DNA of 64,000 bases from Entamoeba invadens IP1. Its lineage: Eukaryota > Evosea > Mastigamoebida > Endamoebidae. Shown here piece after piece: positions 1 through 13,187 of this stretch. The stretch is from assembly GCF_000330505.1 (NCBI RefSeq), contig NW_004443563.1, positions 22,892-86,891 on the forward strand, read 5' to 3'. The notes under the pieces were generated by a model. That model was given only the letters and a program-made list of their open reading frames with translations, was not told the DNA's origin and ran no database searches. Within the stretch, counting starts at the first letter, position 1. Each line of letters starts with the position of its first letter. The position numbers and the translations under genes are program-made.

Positions 1-389
1 TAAATAAACAAAAACTTATTATTTTTTAAGTGTTGTATCATTTGATGCAATGATGTCTTCATTAAATCATTGGTTTATTGTTTTATTATCGTTTATCTTA
101 TGTTTATTTGAAAGATAGAATTTTACTGAAGTTTAGTAACAAAATAAACCACTGACCAAATAACGAACTTGAAAAATCGGGGAAGATTTACCAAATATTT
201 GGGTGCTTTCCCGATTTTTTGTTCGATAATTGAAACTGTATTGGTTTTTAAGGGTTTTAAACTGTGTACCGTTGTTAGTTCAACAAACAGAAAATAGAAA
301 ATAAAACAGATAAAAAATAGTAAATAATGGGAAATTAGGATAAAGGTTTTATAAATTTTGGAAACAGTACAGAGTTTTGGAAAACAGTT
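1..389. mobile_element. Tc1/mariner-like non-autonomous element, right part, truncated by window start
   Basis: This stretch is a close copy, in the same orientation, of the right part of the element at 57837-58716. The match runs from the first bases of the window to the shared terminal motif GTACAGAGTTTTGGAAAACA followed by GTT and a TA dinucleotide (390-391). No reading frame for a transposase is visible, so it is non-autonomous or internally deleted. An internal hairpin-like inverted repeat (about 175-222, AATCGGGGAA against TTCCCGATTT) occurs in both copies. Class assignment rests on the TA target and terminal inverted repeats of the complete copy. Confidence 0.85.
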
Positions 390-391
390 TA

Positions 392-753
392 CTTAATTTT
401 TCTACATCAGTTTCTTTAACTTTGGACAGAGAATCAAACGATTTCAATGCCGTTAAAATCAATTCTCCCCATTTTGATGCTCTTAAACTCGTTCTTGTTG
501 CAAACTATAATCTTGCAGACAATTTGAACAAGATCGAAAGCTTCAGAACAACAATACACTTAAAAAAATCAAGAAAACAACAAAAATGTTAATTCAAAAG
601 CTCAACCAACAACTCGTTCAAACTCCAACGGCTTCACGTTCTGTTATCGATATAAATCCGCCAATGAACAGGCAGATTAGTAACAATGCATTATATGATG
701 AACAACTTGGGAGAGCTTTACGGGGTGCTAAAAGTGGAAACGTTAAATATTAA
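392..753 (+). pseudogene. Decayed gene fragment interrupted by the mariner-like element
   Basis: Open frame runs directly out of the transposon end at 390 to a stop at 590-592. A second frame, offset by one base, continues from about 562 to a stop at 751-753. The two join naturally in the A-rich stretch 562-588, which suggests a single-base indel in one original gene. The readable protein is hydrophilic, with a C-terminal segment rich in Asn, Gln, Arg and Lys (for example LIQKLNQQLVQTPTASRSVI). The N-terminus lies beyond the element, outside this window. I do not recognise the family. The apparent start at 377 is a TTG inside the transposon end and is not a real start. Confidence 0.5.
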
Positions 754-2560
754 TTGTTTTTTTTATTAATTTATTATAAACAAAAATAATTGAAGTATAA
801 AATAATACAATCAATATTAAAATTATTTTATCTGAATATATTGAATTTATTGAATTTAAAATTTTTCGTTTATTATTGAATCTGTATTCATACAGGGTTT
901 ACAATTATTGTAAATGTATGTATGCTTTTTTGTTATCAACATTTCAAAATCTTGATAAAATTGGTATACATTTTTTTTTCACACACAGATTAATATTCAT
1001 ATTTATTTGAAAGAATTTTATAAAATTCTGTTAAAATTTTTATTTATTAAGAGTAAATATTATGTTTCTGATATTTTTGTTTAATTATTTCGAACACTGA
1101 ATTTGTAAGAAGAAAAGGTGTCATATAAGAAAAGTTATATTATAACTATTTTTAAGATCCGTTTCGAAATCATGTACCGTGAAAAAAATGTCGCTTTATA
1201 TGTAAAAAAGACTTTTTGAATAGTAAAATATCAACAAACAAACATAATTAAAAATTGTCTTGGAAATAAAAACCGTTTCTTTATGATTATGAAGATTTTA
1301 ATAATATTAATAAAAATAAAATATCTGGTACTGTTTACAATTAAGGCTGAGTATGCACATGGAGACTTTTCTGTCCGGGTGATACTTTGTATTATAATTA
1401 TTATTATATTATTATTATTTCAAAACATCAAAACAATAGGTAGTGGTTAAAAGGACAAAAGTGGTATTTTTTTCCCTGTAATATCAAATAAATTTCATTT
1501 TTTATGGACAAAAATTGATAACTTTAAAGATGAATCAATGTTGGTAAAAAGTTGTATTTGTATTTACATGTTGTATTTTATGTTTTTAAAAATGTATTTG
1601 TTAATATGCTATTTGTGTTAATTTGTACATTATTAATTTGGTTTTATCGACAAAACTTGAAATAAAAATGTTTTAATTACGTTGTTACTTTGTCACAAAA
1701 GTGGTAATAACAATTGATGAGATAGTCAATTAAAATAGTAATGCAAGTATAATGGTTTATTGTCATTAAATGAAATGTTTATATTTTTAATGAAAATAAC
1801 ATTTTTTAATCACTGAAGTTGTGGTTATTTCCTTTAATAAAGAATCGAAGTGCACAAATTTCAGCTATTATGATATAACCTCGACTTTATCATTTTTGTT
1901 CATATAAGTGCTCTCATGTGATTTCGTATTGTGCTTAAATATTTGACCTTTTAAGACCAAATTTCTATAAATCGACAATAACACATTTTATTTTCTTTTT
2001 TTATTCTCAAATAACAAAAATTATTATTTTTATTTTATAATTTATTTCAACTAAAATATTCTCTGAATTATTTAATATTTATATTTTTATCATTTAGTGT
2101 TTTTAAAAGAATTAACACTTATTTATATTATTATAGTATTTTACTCGTTTTTATCTTTTTATATGTTATATGTTTTATCCAGTAACATCAATCCATAGTC
2201 TTGTTAAGTAGTAATATTTGATGTGTATTGTTTCAAGTCAATAACATACTATACAATTAATAAAAAACCATATGAGTCGCAAATCAAAGTAACGTTTATT
2301 TATTATATTTTATTATAAACAGCAGATATTTATTTCAAGACAAAATAATTGGTTGTGTTTTTGTTTTTCAAAGAACATCATGTTTTTTTTATAATATCAC
2401 AAATATGATGTTCGATTATTTCAAAGAATCGAAAAATGAATATCGTTTATTTTGTTTGTAATCATGAATGTAAGTTAACACCATTTTTTAATACTGCAGA
2501 AAAACACCAACTTTTATTATGATAATAATATAATTTGCAAACCTAAAATTGCATCATCAT
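754..2560. other. Intergenic AT-rich spacer
   Basis: No convincing reading frame, RNA gene or repeat was found. The sequence is very AT-rich with many short homopolymers, and it separates the convergent ends of the broken gene at 392-753 and the TMK gene at 2561. Confidence 0.6.
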
Positions 2561-4911
2561 TTATTTTATCATTTCGCTATTCAGCATTTCGACAACTGAT
2601 TCAATAGGAACACGGTCACGCTTCTTTTGAGTCCAACACTGTTTGATGATTTCGAAATAGGGTTCTGGAATATTTTTATCTCTTTGGACTCGTTTCCCAG
2701 CAGATACAAAGTCTGCAATTGACCAAGCAAATTGGAAATCCTTTTTGGGGTATATTTCACCCCATTTGAAACACTCAAACATTGTTACAGCAAATGAATA
2801 GACGTCCGCCTCTTTCTTGTATTTCTCCCTGTTGAGTATTTCAGGCGCCATATACTTTGGTGTGCCAACACCTTTTGTGAATGTCATGTTAGTTGTGAGT
2901 AAATTGACATTTCTTGCACTCCCGAAGTCGGTCAGTTTTGCGTTGACTTTGTCTTTTTTGTTCAACGAAAACACAAGAAAGTTGTCTGGTTTGATGTCTC
3001 TGTGTAATATCCCATTTATGTGCAAATACATAATCCCGTTTGCAGAGTCCAACATCATTTTAAGTCGAGTTTGCATGTCAACTTCACTTGATTGTTTGTG
3101 TTTCATCAAGTCTTGTAAACTCCCATATAAAGCAAATTCGGTGACCAAACAAATTTTGTTTGTCATAAAACCAGCACCATAGAAGTGGACAATATAATCG
3201 CATCTGAATTTGTCCAACATGTCTACTTCCTTCTCAAATTCTTCAAGCGACTTTTGGTCATCTGTGAACTGTTTCATCTTCTTGATAGCAACAGTGTTGC
3301 TTCTGAATGTGCCTTTATAAACAATACCAAACGAGCCTTCGCCAAGCTTCTTATCTTCTTCCAATTCATCAGGACCAAGTCGTGTCGAAAGTTGTGTTTT
3401 TGCTTTGATATTAATGTGCATATTGGAAACAACACCTTTCTTCAAATTGGAAGAAATTAAGACAATGATGTCATCAATTTGACAACTGCACAACGGCTTC
3501 AGAAACACTTCAAATTCGATTGCTTTACCTTTTGGTATTGTTGCTATATTTGGTGAAGTTCGAATTGTGTATTTGTAGCAATTCTCTTTTGTTGAAAATT
3601 GGACTTTAATTGTGTTGTTGCCACTATTACCAACACATATGAGTTCACGACTCTCTTCATTCACTGATATTTCCTTATTGTCTTCGTTGCTTTCAAACAC
3701 AATTGCATTGATATTAACAACGACATCGGGTATATCAATTTTCTCAAAAGTGATGTTTGATTTGCTGATTGTAAAAAGACACGTCTTCTTCCTTTCTTCG
3801 TGTTCTTTTGTTCTTTTGATGATTTTCAACGTTATAAACATAGTCACCATTAACACAACAAATAGTACAAGAATGATGAAAAAACGCCAATAAAAATAAC
3901 CCACCAAACTGCTTTCTTTGCACACGAAGTGCCATCAGAAGACGGGGCGTACCAAAATTTACATGTTGCACATTTTGAGTTGTCAACTTTGGTGCACTGA
4001 CTAACATTACTTTTTGAAATACATTCGGAGCTGATTAAGATGTAATTTGGAGAACACGAAGTGCACACACCAACAGAATTACACTTATCACAATTTGACT
4101 TTGTGGAATTACAAGACACACATAACTGATTTTTCACATAATAACCAGTCGAGCATTGAGAACACCCATTTTGAGTTTTTGTTTCGCAGTTTGTATGATC
4201 TTCGTATGGAATGCATTGATTCCCTTCAGTGACAAGAAATGTGTTTTCTTTGCATTGTAAACAGGTGTTTTTCTGGTTGCATTCATCACAGTTGTCAATA
4301 CAATTCTCGCATTGGCCCTTGTCGTTTCTGAAGTATTTTTCATCACAAATTGCACATATGAAAAGTCGGTTTATCATTTTCTTGCAATTTTCCATTTGTG
4401 TTGTTGATGTCATACAAGTCCCGTTACTTGAAACTGAGAAACCGCCTTCACATTCAATACACACAGTTGCATTGATACAACTCATGCAATTATTAGGACA
4501 ATTTAAACACGTTCCATCACTGAGATAATGTTTGTTGGCACAACGAATACACTTCCCATTATCATTGTTGATGAGGTCACAATTTTCTGTTTGATTACTT
4601 GACAAACCAACACATGTTTGATTTGGTGTGAAATAATACCCGTCGTTACAAGACGCGCATTTCCCATTTGTTATTGCTATTTTACAATTCGAAATCTCAC
4701 TACAAACGCCATTTGATTCTGAAATGAAATTTGAATGATTTTGGCAACCCGAACAATATGTGTTTGGTGATGAAACACACCCACTTGATTCAAAAACAAT
4801 GCAATTACCATCACAATTTAATACTCCCATGTTTGAGCATTTTACACACTTTTTGTCATCACACAATTCTCCATATTTTAACGAACATTCGACACAGGTG
4901 CCATTGTTTGA
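2561..4911 (-). pseudogene. Transmembrane kinase (TMK), 3' half: CxxC ectodomain, TM segment and kinase; split by MULE
   Basis: C-terminal half of a large TMK gene whose 5' half lies at 7653-10359 beyond the inserted MULE. Residues up to about 3900 are CxxC-rich ectodomain. A hydrophobic segment (FIILVLFVVLMVTMFI) follows, then a juxtamembrane domain and a Ser/Thr/Tyr-type kinase domain. Kinase motifs are LGEGSFGIVYKG, VAIKK, HRDIKPDN, DFG and GTPKYMAPE, so the catalytic residues are kept. Two overlapping frames (to 3850 and from 3925) meet at the six-A run 3879-3884; one extra base would restore a continuous frame across the membrane segment. Such kinases are a large Entamoeba surface-receptor family; the ligand is unknown. 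The frame running upstream enters the MULE terminal repeat and stops near 4950. I infer an inactivated gene, although the 3' half would encode an intact kinase if expressed. Confidence 0.88.
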
Positions 4912-5146
4912 GGTTAAAGGGTCAAATAAATTGGATTTTAATATTTAGTAATTGAATAATTTGGGATTGAATCTGTTTCAATTTTAATTCAATCACAATT
5001 CAAAAAAGTTCAACTTGCAATTTTAGATAAAAACATGTTTCTATGTATATTTATAGAACTTGAAGATGTTTATTTTTTTATGGGAAAGTCACACAATAAT
5101 TATAATTAATTTAAATTTATAATAAATATAATTATTTGTAAAATAA
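4912..5146 (+). repeat. MULE terminal inverted repeat, left
   Basis: Begins GGTTAAAGGGTCAAAT and is the near-perfect reverse complement of 7418-7652. The outermost few bases differ between the two ends, while the core from GGTCAAATAAATTGG inward is essentially identical. Confidence 0.9.
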
Positions 5147-5256
5147 TAAGAATCAAAATAACACTATAAAATATATGTTTTATTATTACAATAGTTTATT
5201 TTATATTTATTTATAGTATACGTTTCAAATGTAATTGATGTTTGGAAATTAATAAT

Positions 5257-7012
5257 TTAAAGAAATCTTTTAGTTGTATTTTTCTTAGTAACTTTCTTTT
5301 TTCTTTTGCCATGACCAACAAATCTTCTTTTTGATGGTGGCAAATAATTTGTTTTATCAAAACCTGTTTCACATAACACAACTTCATTTACCAATTCTTT
5401 GGGGGAATCAATTATCGTTGTTTCATTCTCAGTATTAAATACAGAGTCTTCTTGTACACACCGTTCTGTTGTGCAAATTTGTTTTGAATAATCTCTAATA
5501 TCATTAATTGTTTTTTCGTCTGCTTCCTGAATTTTCCATTCTAAACACTTTGTCATATCGATAGGTTCTTCAACTTGTGTTTGTTCATACAATTTAAACC
5601 ATCTGAACGTATCAATAGTTTCAATCAAATACTTTTCAAATGAATCAATTGATCCACTTTTACTATAATAATTTAAGGTTAGATTGTGTATTAGTGTTGG
5701 TCTGTTAATAAAATGATTCTTCCCCTTATCCATTTGATTAATTTTTAACAATTCCGAATCTTCGTGTTTCATTAAAGTGATTAACAATTTGTTCAAAGTT
5801 GGTTTCTTACAACACAGCCTTTTCACGAGTGCTGAATGATAAGATTCACTCAAATTATCAGTCCTCAATTTTTGATTGAACTGGCACCACAATTTGATTG
5901 GCCACTTTTCTAACCAATTCAGCTTAAAATACATAAGCAACTCCATTACAAGTTGTTTTGTTTTATCATCGAATTTATAACTGACGGCTTTGTTGTTAAT
6001 AATATCAAATCTGTGTGGTATTTCACTTGCTTTAAAAAATCCAAAGTTTTCTAATTGTTGACAATGGACCATATTGATGTTTCTGGATAATATTGCTGTG
6101 AAAGACCCAAGTGTTGTACTTTTCTCCATATGCATTGGGTAAAATGGAAATAGCAACCAAGGACACAACATTTAAACCCAATTAGAGCATTGATGACAGC
6201 AGTTTCGAAATCAAGCATAACACTTGTATTTTCATCAAACAATAAATAACCCATGTGAGTTATAAAATATTCGTTTAATAAATGGAACAAGTTTAAATAG
6301 TCCAATTCTGTTTTGTTAGTCATCAAACAATGACAAAAAGTAAAGCATTGACCATTAGATAAAACACAATGAATTGTGTATAATTGCTTATAAGAAATTG
6401 GACAAGAATTATACGTTCCATCCATACAAACGTAAGCAATTTTTCTATCTTTTATCTTATTCATTTTTTCATTAGAGATCATAATAAAAAACGGTCTTCG
6501 TCTTTTATGTAGTATTTACCACTATTCAATAATTCTTCAATTTTATCTCCAATCAATTCACTTTTTATTTTGTTGATTGTTCTTCTTAATGACGTTCTTC
6601 TTCTTTGATCAGATGGATTGATTGTTTGGTATTGTTCTAATATTGCTGTTGCCGAACTTAAAATGTTAGTTCCTTGTTTGCACAGTTCTGTTAATTGTTT
6701 ATCACTGTTGGTAATTTTTGGAAGATGTGGATGAACTGTCTTATTTTGATCAACATATTTAAATTGGAGAAATTTGAAATTTTCACCCGATCCTTCTGTT
6801 TTTAATATTTCTATTTTAACATCACATTGTGGGCATTTATAAACAGTTCTTGAAACGTTTAAAGGATTAAACGTATAACCAGATACACATGGTAACATGT
6901 TTTTTTCTCCATTTGATGCTTTTTTCCGGCTTGGTACTTGAGTAATACTTTCAATTTGCATAAAAGAGTTTGTAGCGATTATTTTTAATATTAAAAACGG
7001 ATTGCTTTTCAT
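5257..7012 (-). pseudogene. MULE transposase, broken by two frameshifts
   Basis: Three overlapping frames (6479-7012, 6051-6482, 5257-6171) make one transposase of about 600 residues. The first carries a zinc-binding FLYWCH-like region (YKCPQC, later HPHLP). The second carries the catalytic DGTY motif, the LDFETA second-aspartate region and the GCYFHFTQ motif typical of MULEs. The third carries the RTDNLSESYHS motif that supplies the catalytic glutamate, and ends in a basic Lys/Arg tail. The frame breaks lie at the six-A run 6486-6491 and near 6053. All catalytic positions survive, so decay is slight or partly an assembly artefact. It resembles the transposase at 45195-47064 in motif order but is clearly a different lineage. 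Confidence 0.88.
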
Positions 7013-7417
7013 GTGTTATCATATTATATTTATTTAAATCATTTTTATTTTTTAAGTATAAGTGTGATTTTAATAAATAAAACAATAACCAAACACAATA
7101 ATATTGTAATTTAATTATTGTTTTTAGACTCTGTTTTAAATCACAATAAAATTTTATTTATTTACAAATATTAAATAATTAAACAAATAAATAAAGGCGA
7201 AAAACAATTCTGTTTATTTTAAAACATCAATGCAAAAAATTTTATATTTAAGTCAAATAAATAATAACATACAAAAAAATAATTTATATTCCAAACACAC
7301 AAAATCACTTTCAATTGATTAAGTCAAAGCATTAAAAATTATATTTAGTTGGTATTTTGTTAATTGTTACTTTCTTTATTTCATATTTTTAATTATAATA
7401 TTATATATGTAATTTTG

Positions 7418-7652
7418 TTATTTTACAAATAATTATATTTATTATAAATTTAAATTAATTATAATTATTGTGTGACTTTCCCATAAAAAAAATAAACATC
7501 TTCAAGTTCTATAAATATACATAGAAACATGTTTTTATCTAAAATTGCAAGTTGAACTTTTTTGAATTGTGATTGAATTAAAATTGAAACAGATTCAATC
7601 CCAAATTATTCAATTACTAAATATTAAAATCCAATTTATTTGACCACCCAAT
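7418..7652 (-). repeat. MULE terminal inverted repeat, right
   Basis: Reverse complement of 4912-5146. Its outer end on the minus strand reads ATTGGGTGGTCAAAT and abuts the second copy of the 10-bp target duplication (7653-7662). Confidence 0.9.
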
Positions 7653-10359
7653 CATTGTTTGAATAGTATGAATCTGAACATAATATGAACTTTTCTCCTA
7701 TGACAATTTCACCATCAGGTAAAGGTACACATACATTCTTTTCATTCAAAATATGAGTATTTTTGCATGATAAACAAAATTCAAACGTTTCACAATACAA
7801 ACAATGATCAGAGCATTTATGACACTTATCAAATGTATTGTAATAGCCCGCTGAACATTTCAAAACTTTCTGTTTCGAGTACAATTCTACATTTGTTGTT
7901 GTCTTATTTATTGCAACACAATTCCCTTCTGAATTGTAATTGTAATTGTCTTCACATAAAACACATTTTTGGTTCACACATCGCTTGCAGTTGTTTAGGC
8001 AATCTAAACATTCGTTTCGATACGCCTCTTGTTTAACATCACATTGTTCACACACATTATTTGTATCACTTGTTGATATATTTAGACAGGAAACGTCGAT
8101 TCCAAAACACATTCCATCTTTCAGGTACATATCTTGTTTGCATAGTACACACATATAATCCCCATTTATCGAAGTTTTGCTTTACACTTAAAATAAGTGG
8201 AAAATTCGATTGTGTTACTGTTATTTGAATTTGGCTGAAAAAGATATTTGGATGAGATAAACAGTTTGTCGATTTTTTGTGCTAGAGTAACACTTGCACC
8301 ATTAACAGATTTGTTGTTGATATAAAGAACACCACTCTTAATATCTTTGAAGTGTGTTGAATAATTAGTTGTTATTGTTAAGTTTAACACATCCACTTCT
8401 TGTTGAATATTTCCTATAAATGTATCATTTATTGTTACATTCATCGTATTTACTTTCACAGTACACAATGTTACGTTTAATGGGCAGTGATACAAGTAAT
8501 ATTTGTAGTTACGATAATCGTAAAAATTGTTTCCATTTAAAGTGCATTTAACCTCAGTTTCATGGTCGATTGTTGAATTACAGACTCTCAATAATTTACC
8601 ACCTCTAAGTAAACTCAATTGATTTGCATTCCAATTGGGTTTGTATCGAAAAGAAATCACATCAATGCAAAACTCTTTATAATCGAATGTATCTATTTCG
8701 TTTGTACTATTCATTAGAACTGAACCGCCATAAACATTTATCAAAGGATTTCTGTCAATGTTTGTTGTTGTCAAATTAAAAAACTTAAGACTCTCGCTTT
8801 TGAAAAACAATTTATTACTGTAAAATGATATATGACTGTTATCGTTGAACATTAAATTTCCATAAACATTAAAATCAATATACATTATCAAATAATCGTA
8901 AACGACAACATCTTTTGCATTTATATAATAATCCCAATAGTTTGTATAAAGTTCACATTCACAAGTAAAATTGATAGATTTCCAATTTTTATTATCGATA
9001 TAATCTGTCATAGAAACACTATCATAAATAATTAGATTCAGTTGCCAATCGTATCCATACATTTTACAATCACTATCACTCATAAAAAATGATTTTTCTG
9101 TTATAAAATTGCCATATTTATACTCACAGTTACATGGTATATTCAACGAAGTCGATAAGTAAACTCTGCTTCCACACACTGATATGTTGTTTGTTGAGCC
9201 TTCTAATAAACCTTTTAAATAAAATAACACCACATCATTAGTACTTGAAATTATATTATCGACAGTCAACCTATATTCAAAATATGTTCCAGAAGGTGAA
9301 TTGACTTCAAGTGTTGTTATTTTAACTGGTAGTCGAAAGAATATATTTACGTCTTTATCCAGAACAAGTGAGTTCAATTTTAGAATAAAACCTGAATTAA
9401 TTGGTTTTAATTTATAATTTTTCATATTTGTTACTATCAAAGTGTTCCATTCAAATACATAAAGTGTGTAAGTGTTATTATATTTTGAGTAATTTGACAA
9501 ATCCAAATCAAGATAAGTACTGTTATAATCACAGTCAGGGTATGTGAAGTTGCTTGAATATGTCAAATTACCATTGTTGGGTTCACGTCCACATAAATTA
9601 GTATTAACACCTTCTGTTATTTCATTTTCTTTAAACAGCATTATACGTTTAAAGTTGCTTCTTGTACACACCGCCTTTGCAACCCAACCATCCGAAAAAC
9701 TTCTTTTTGTGAAAGTGACTCGACTTTCATCAACTTGAGAAGACCCACTAAACAAGTAACGCGACCCAGAATAGACACCTTCCCAAGCAGACATATCACT
9801 GAAATTAAAATTGACTGTTTGAGAGACCAATCCATCAACATGAACATATGGAATGGAAGTCAAGTTTCTTCTTAGCCAAATGTCAAAGTGCTGATCAATA
9901 TCAGAAAACAGTGAAACCGAACGTAACTCAAGTCCTATATAATGGTCTTTGTATCATCATAAACCTCTTTTCGACAAACTTGTTCTTTGTTGAAACAACC
10001 AAAAGATATGAAAAATGGTTGGTATCTTTTGTCTTCATAAAAGTCATAAAGTGTATTTGGATAATATTCTCTAATGAAAAATGTTTTAAAATTGGACATG
10101 TTACCTTGGAACCTAAAATACTTCCGATAATTTCGAGCATAAGTACCTGTATTTGCTAAAGTCTTTGTGTTATTAATACAACAAGTGTCATCAAAATTGA
10201 AATGGTCATAATCGTTTGTATCTGTTGAATATGACCACCTTTTTTGGTACATGTTTCAAATACACCATAACTAATTGCACCATTCGAGTTGTCGCACCAT
10301 TCATATGATGATGATATAACCGCAAATGTCAAAAACATTATAAGGAAATACATATTCAT
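7653..10359 (-). pseudogene. Transmembrane kinase, 5' half: signal peptide and ectodomain; split by MULE
   Basis: Start ATG at 10357-10359 gives a signal peptide (MNMYFLIMFLTFAVISSS), followed by a Cys-poor ectodomain rich in Asn, Tyr, Asp and Ser (8166-9863), and then CxxC modules (7653-8175) that continue in the 3' half at 4901. Four frames must be joined: breaks lie at the six-T run 10240-10245, near 9948-9950 and at 8175-8178, each needing one extra A/T. The last codons before the MULE read Tyr-Tyr-Ser-Asn-Asn, and the 3' half resumes at Gly-Thr-Cys. Together the halves make a TMK of the same plan as the intact one at 34107-38570. The number of breaks suggests a pseudogene, though homopolymer undercalls could explain several of them. 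Confidence 0.82.
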
Positions 10360-13187
10360 TTAATTTAAAAGTTAATCTTAAAAATTATGTAATACTTACT
10401 TTAAAAACATTCAATGGGAAAATACCCTTTAAGGAATGATACATCTCATAATTTGTCTACTTTTTCGATATTTATTGAGTTAGTAATTATTCTATTTTTA
10501 TTGTCGAATAATAAATTTTCAAATAAAATTTTAATAAAATAACAATGTTTTAAAGTGCTTTTGACAATTTCGGTAACAATATATTATAATTTACCAATTA
10601 TTTATCAACTGTTGGTTTATTTTTAATAAATAATTTAAATTTTCATATTTATAACAATATCATCATACAATATGTTTACTATACATAAAATATTTATTAA
10701 TGAACAATAACAATTTTTTTAAACGGAAAAGTCTTACTTTTTTGATACTTGATAAATATTGTGGCATTGAAAATATAACAAATTTATGTTAATAATACAA
10801 TATTAATAAAAAATAATCTATAATATTGTTATTTTTTAATAATATAGAATTCTGAATTATAATGTATTATGAACTATGACATTAATGTTAATATATTCAC
10901 TTTTGTAATCTGATTTGTTATTTGTTAATGTTAAATAGCTTATATGAATAATTTAGTTGATACAAATTAAATCAATTGTACAACAACAATTTAATGTATA
11001 ATCTTTTTAGTTTTTCGCATTGATATTAAAAATAAAAATGATCACATCTTTATATGTTACCTCTGAATTTATAAATAACTGTTTTATTTATTATTAATAA
11101 TTTTAATACAGTGTCTTAATATATTGACAATTCAAAAATGGAACAAATTGTTTGAAATCAATGATTATGAAATAAATTTCAAGTTAAATTATCAATTTTT
11201 ATTCAATATTTAAACTTTTGAAAACATATTACATGTTTGTTGTTATTATAATAAAATCCGTTTCGTGTTCATCAATTATTGTTAAATACTTCACAAATAA
11301 CACATAAAAAACTTTATATAAAAAAATAACAACAAAGAAATGTATCAAATATATATTTATTGATGTACATGTCATATAATCAATGTTTGAACATAATATT
11401 TTTTGTTTATTGTTTTACTAAATGTGGTTAAATACAATTTGAAATTGATTGCAGTATATATATAATGTTTTTATTTATTCATTTTCAGAAATACAATTCA
11501 ATTGTTTTATATCTTATCAATAAATGAATTATATCAAATAACTTATAAAATGTAATAATAAGCATATTAAATAAAATTTTTAAATTTAAAATGTAATAAT
11601 TGAACAATGTTATTAAATACAGTTTCTGTTTGATTGTATAAAACAATAATATACTATTGCATAAATCAAATTTTTGATTTATGTTTAGTATTTGTTTATA
11701 TCAAAAATATAACATTATATTGTTGAGTATTACATCCCACATTAATTTGTGTTTATGAATTGTTTATAAATAGTTATAAATGTAAAAATAAAAAACAATT
11801 ATAGCTTAAGAATAAAGATATTTTACTTTTATTGTGAAACGTTAATTACTTATAACTAAATCTAATGATGTAATATTATAACAATTTAATAATGTAAAAA
11901 ATATAATGCATTAATTCATTTTATTTATTAATAATAATTGATGATACACGTTTGAAACTTTACAAAAGTGTGTAATGTGTAACAGATGTTAATTAATTAA
12001 TAACAATTCAAATACAAATTTTAATTGTTTCATTAAAACCAAAGATATTAAAAATCGATTTTAAATAATTGTTCTGATTATATCATAGGTGTATATAATA
12101 CACTTCAACCTAATTAGAAGTTGAATTTGTTTTTGTATAAATTATTTTAATTAAAACATTATCAATTGAAAAGTGAATTGATAAGTAATAAATATAATAT
12201 TAAAATATATATAATAAAAATTTATAATTATGTATATCGATAAACAATAAATAAGTGTCGTTTGTAATATTATACAATTAAATTTAAAAACAAAATGTTA
12301 ACATACTCATGATTAAATTATTTTTTTGGTAAATTATACGTACAATTCAAATAATGAAAAAAGATAAAGAAATGATTATAAAAAGGTTCAATATATACTT
12401 CATTCTAATTAAATGATAAATGATAATTAACAACAATAATATTAAATTTAAAAGTTATAAATAAAAGAATATCAGATATATTTTATTTAATATATTGTGA
12501 TTTTATTGGCACTCAAATTATAAATTGTTGGCTTTTTAAATCTGTTTATCATATTCTATTTAATCTTTAATTAATTTTAACATTTTATTAAATTTGAGTT
12601 AATTTAAGATAATTATAAAATGAAATCTATTTTAATAACTGCAAAACTTAAAGTAAAAACAAAATTTGAAGTCTAACAACGCAAAAAGAAATTGAGTATT
12701 ATTTTTTATCATTTTTGTTCAATTGATTTGATTGTTATAATTAATATCATAAACTCTATTTAAAATTATACTTGATAATTTAACAATCAAATAACAACAA
12801 ACTTTGTTTTAAAATTACACTCGAATTATACTATTTTATTGTTTATAATAATAATAAGTATTAAAAATTAAAAACATAATTATATAAAAATTAATGTTAA
12901 AATTCACGTGATTGTTCTGTTTTCTTTTGTCGTGAATTCTGATTGGTTTTATTATTAATTATCCAATTCTTTGTAAAAATCAATATCGAATCGAATCTAT
13001 TGTATTATCAACCTTTCAATAACAACTTTAAATGTGTTTATTCAAATAATAATAATTTATATATTATTTAAAACAATTAAAACAATTGATTATTAATAAA
13101 AAAGTGTAGTAATTAGGGGTTGTAAAAAATAATTTATAATTGACGAATTAATTTTGGCGTTTCTGAATTGGAACTTCGAAGTAAACC
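10360..13187. other. Long AT-rich spacer without recognisable genes
   Basis: About 2.8 kb of extremely AT-rich DNA between divergently oriented genes (TMK to the left, Stealth to the right). I see no coding frame, RNA gene or transposon end. A short 8-bp inverted repeat (AATTCACG at about 12900, CGTGAATT at about 12931) is the only local structure noted. Confidence 0.6.

Larger units (their letters stand above)
4912..7652 (-). mobile_element. Mutator-like element (MULE) inserted in TMK gene
   Basis: A 2741-bp element bounded by long terminal inverted repeats (about 235 bp each) and a perfect 10-bp target duplication, CATTGTTTGA, at 4902-4911 and 7653-7662. It carries frameshifted transposase frames on the minus strand. 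A target duplication of about 9-10 bp, long inverted repeats and an FLYWCH/DDE transposase are the family hallmarks of MULEs, which are known from Entamoeba. Removing the element and one target copy joins the TMK frame exactly (Tyr-Tyr-Ser-Asn-Asn then Gly-Thr-Cys), which supports these ends to the base. Confidence 0.93.

Noticed and set aside
377..391. Start of an apparent 71-residue gene inside the transposon end
   Set aside because: The codon is TTG and lies in the mariner-like terminal repeat; the readable protein simply runs on from an interrupted gene.
4911..4919. 9-bp target duplication directly next to the GGTCAAAT core of the first MULE
   Set aside because: AGGTTAAAG and ACCCAATCA do not match; the true duplication CATTGTTTGA lies 7-8 bp further out and restores the coding frame.
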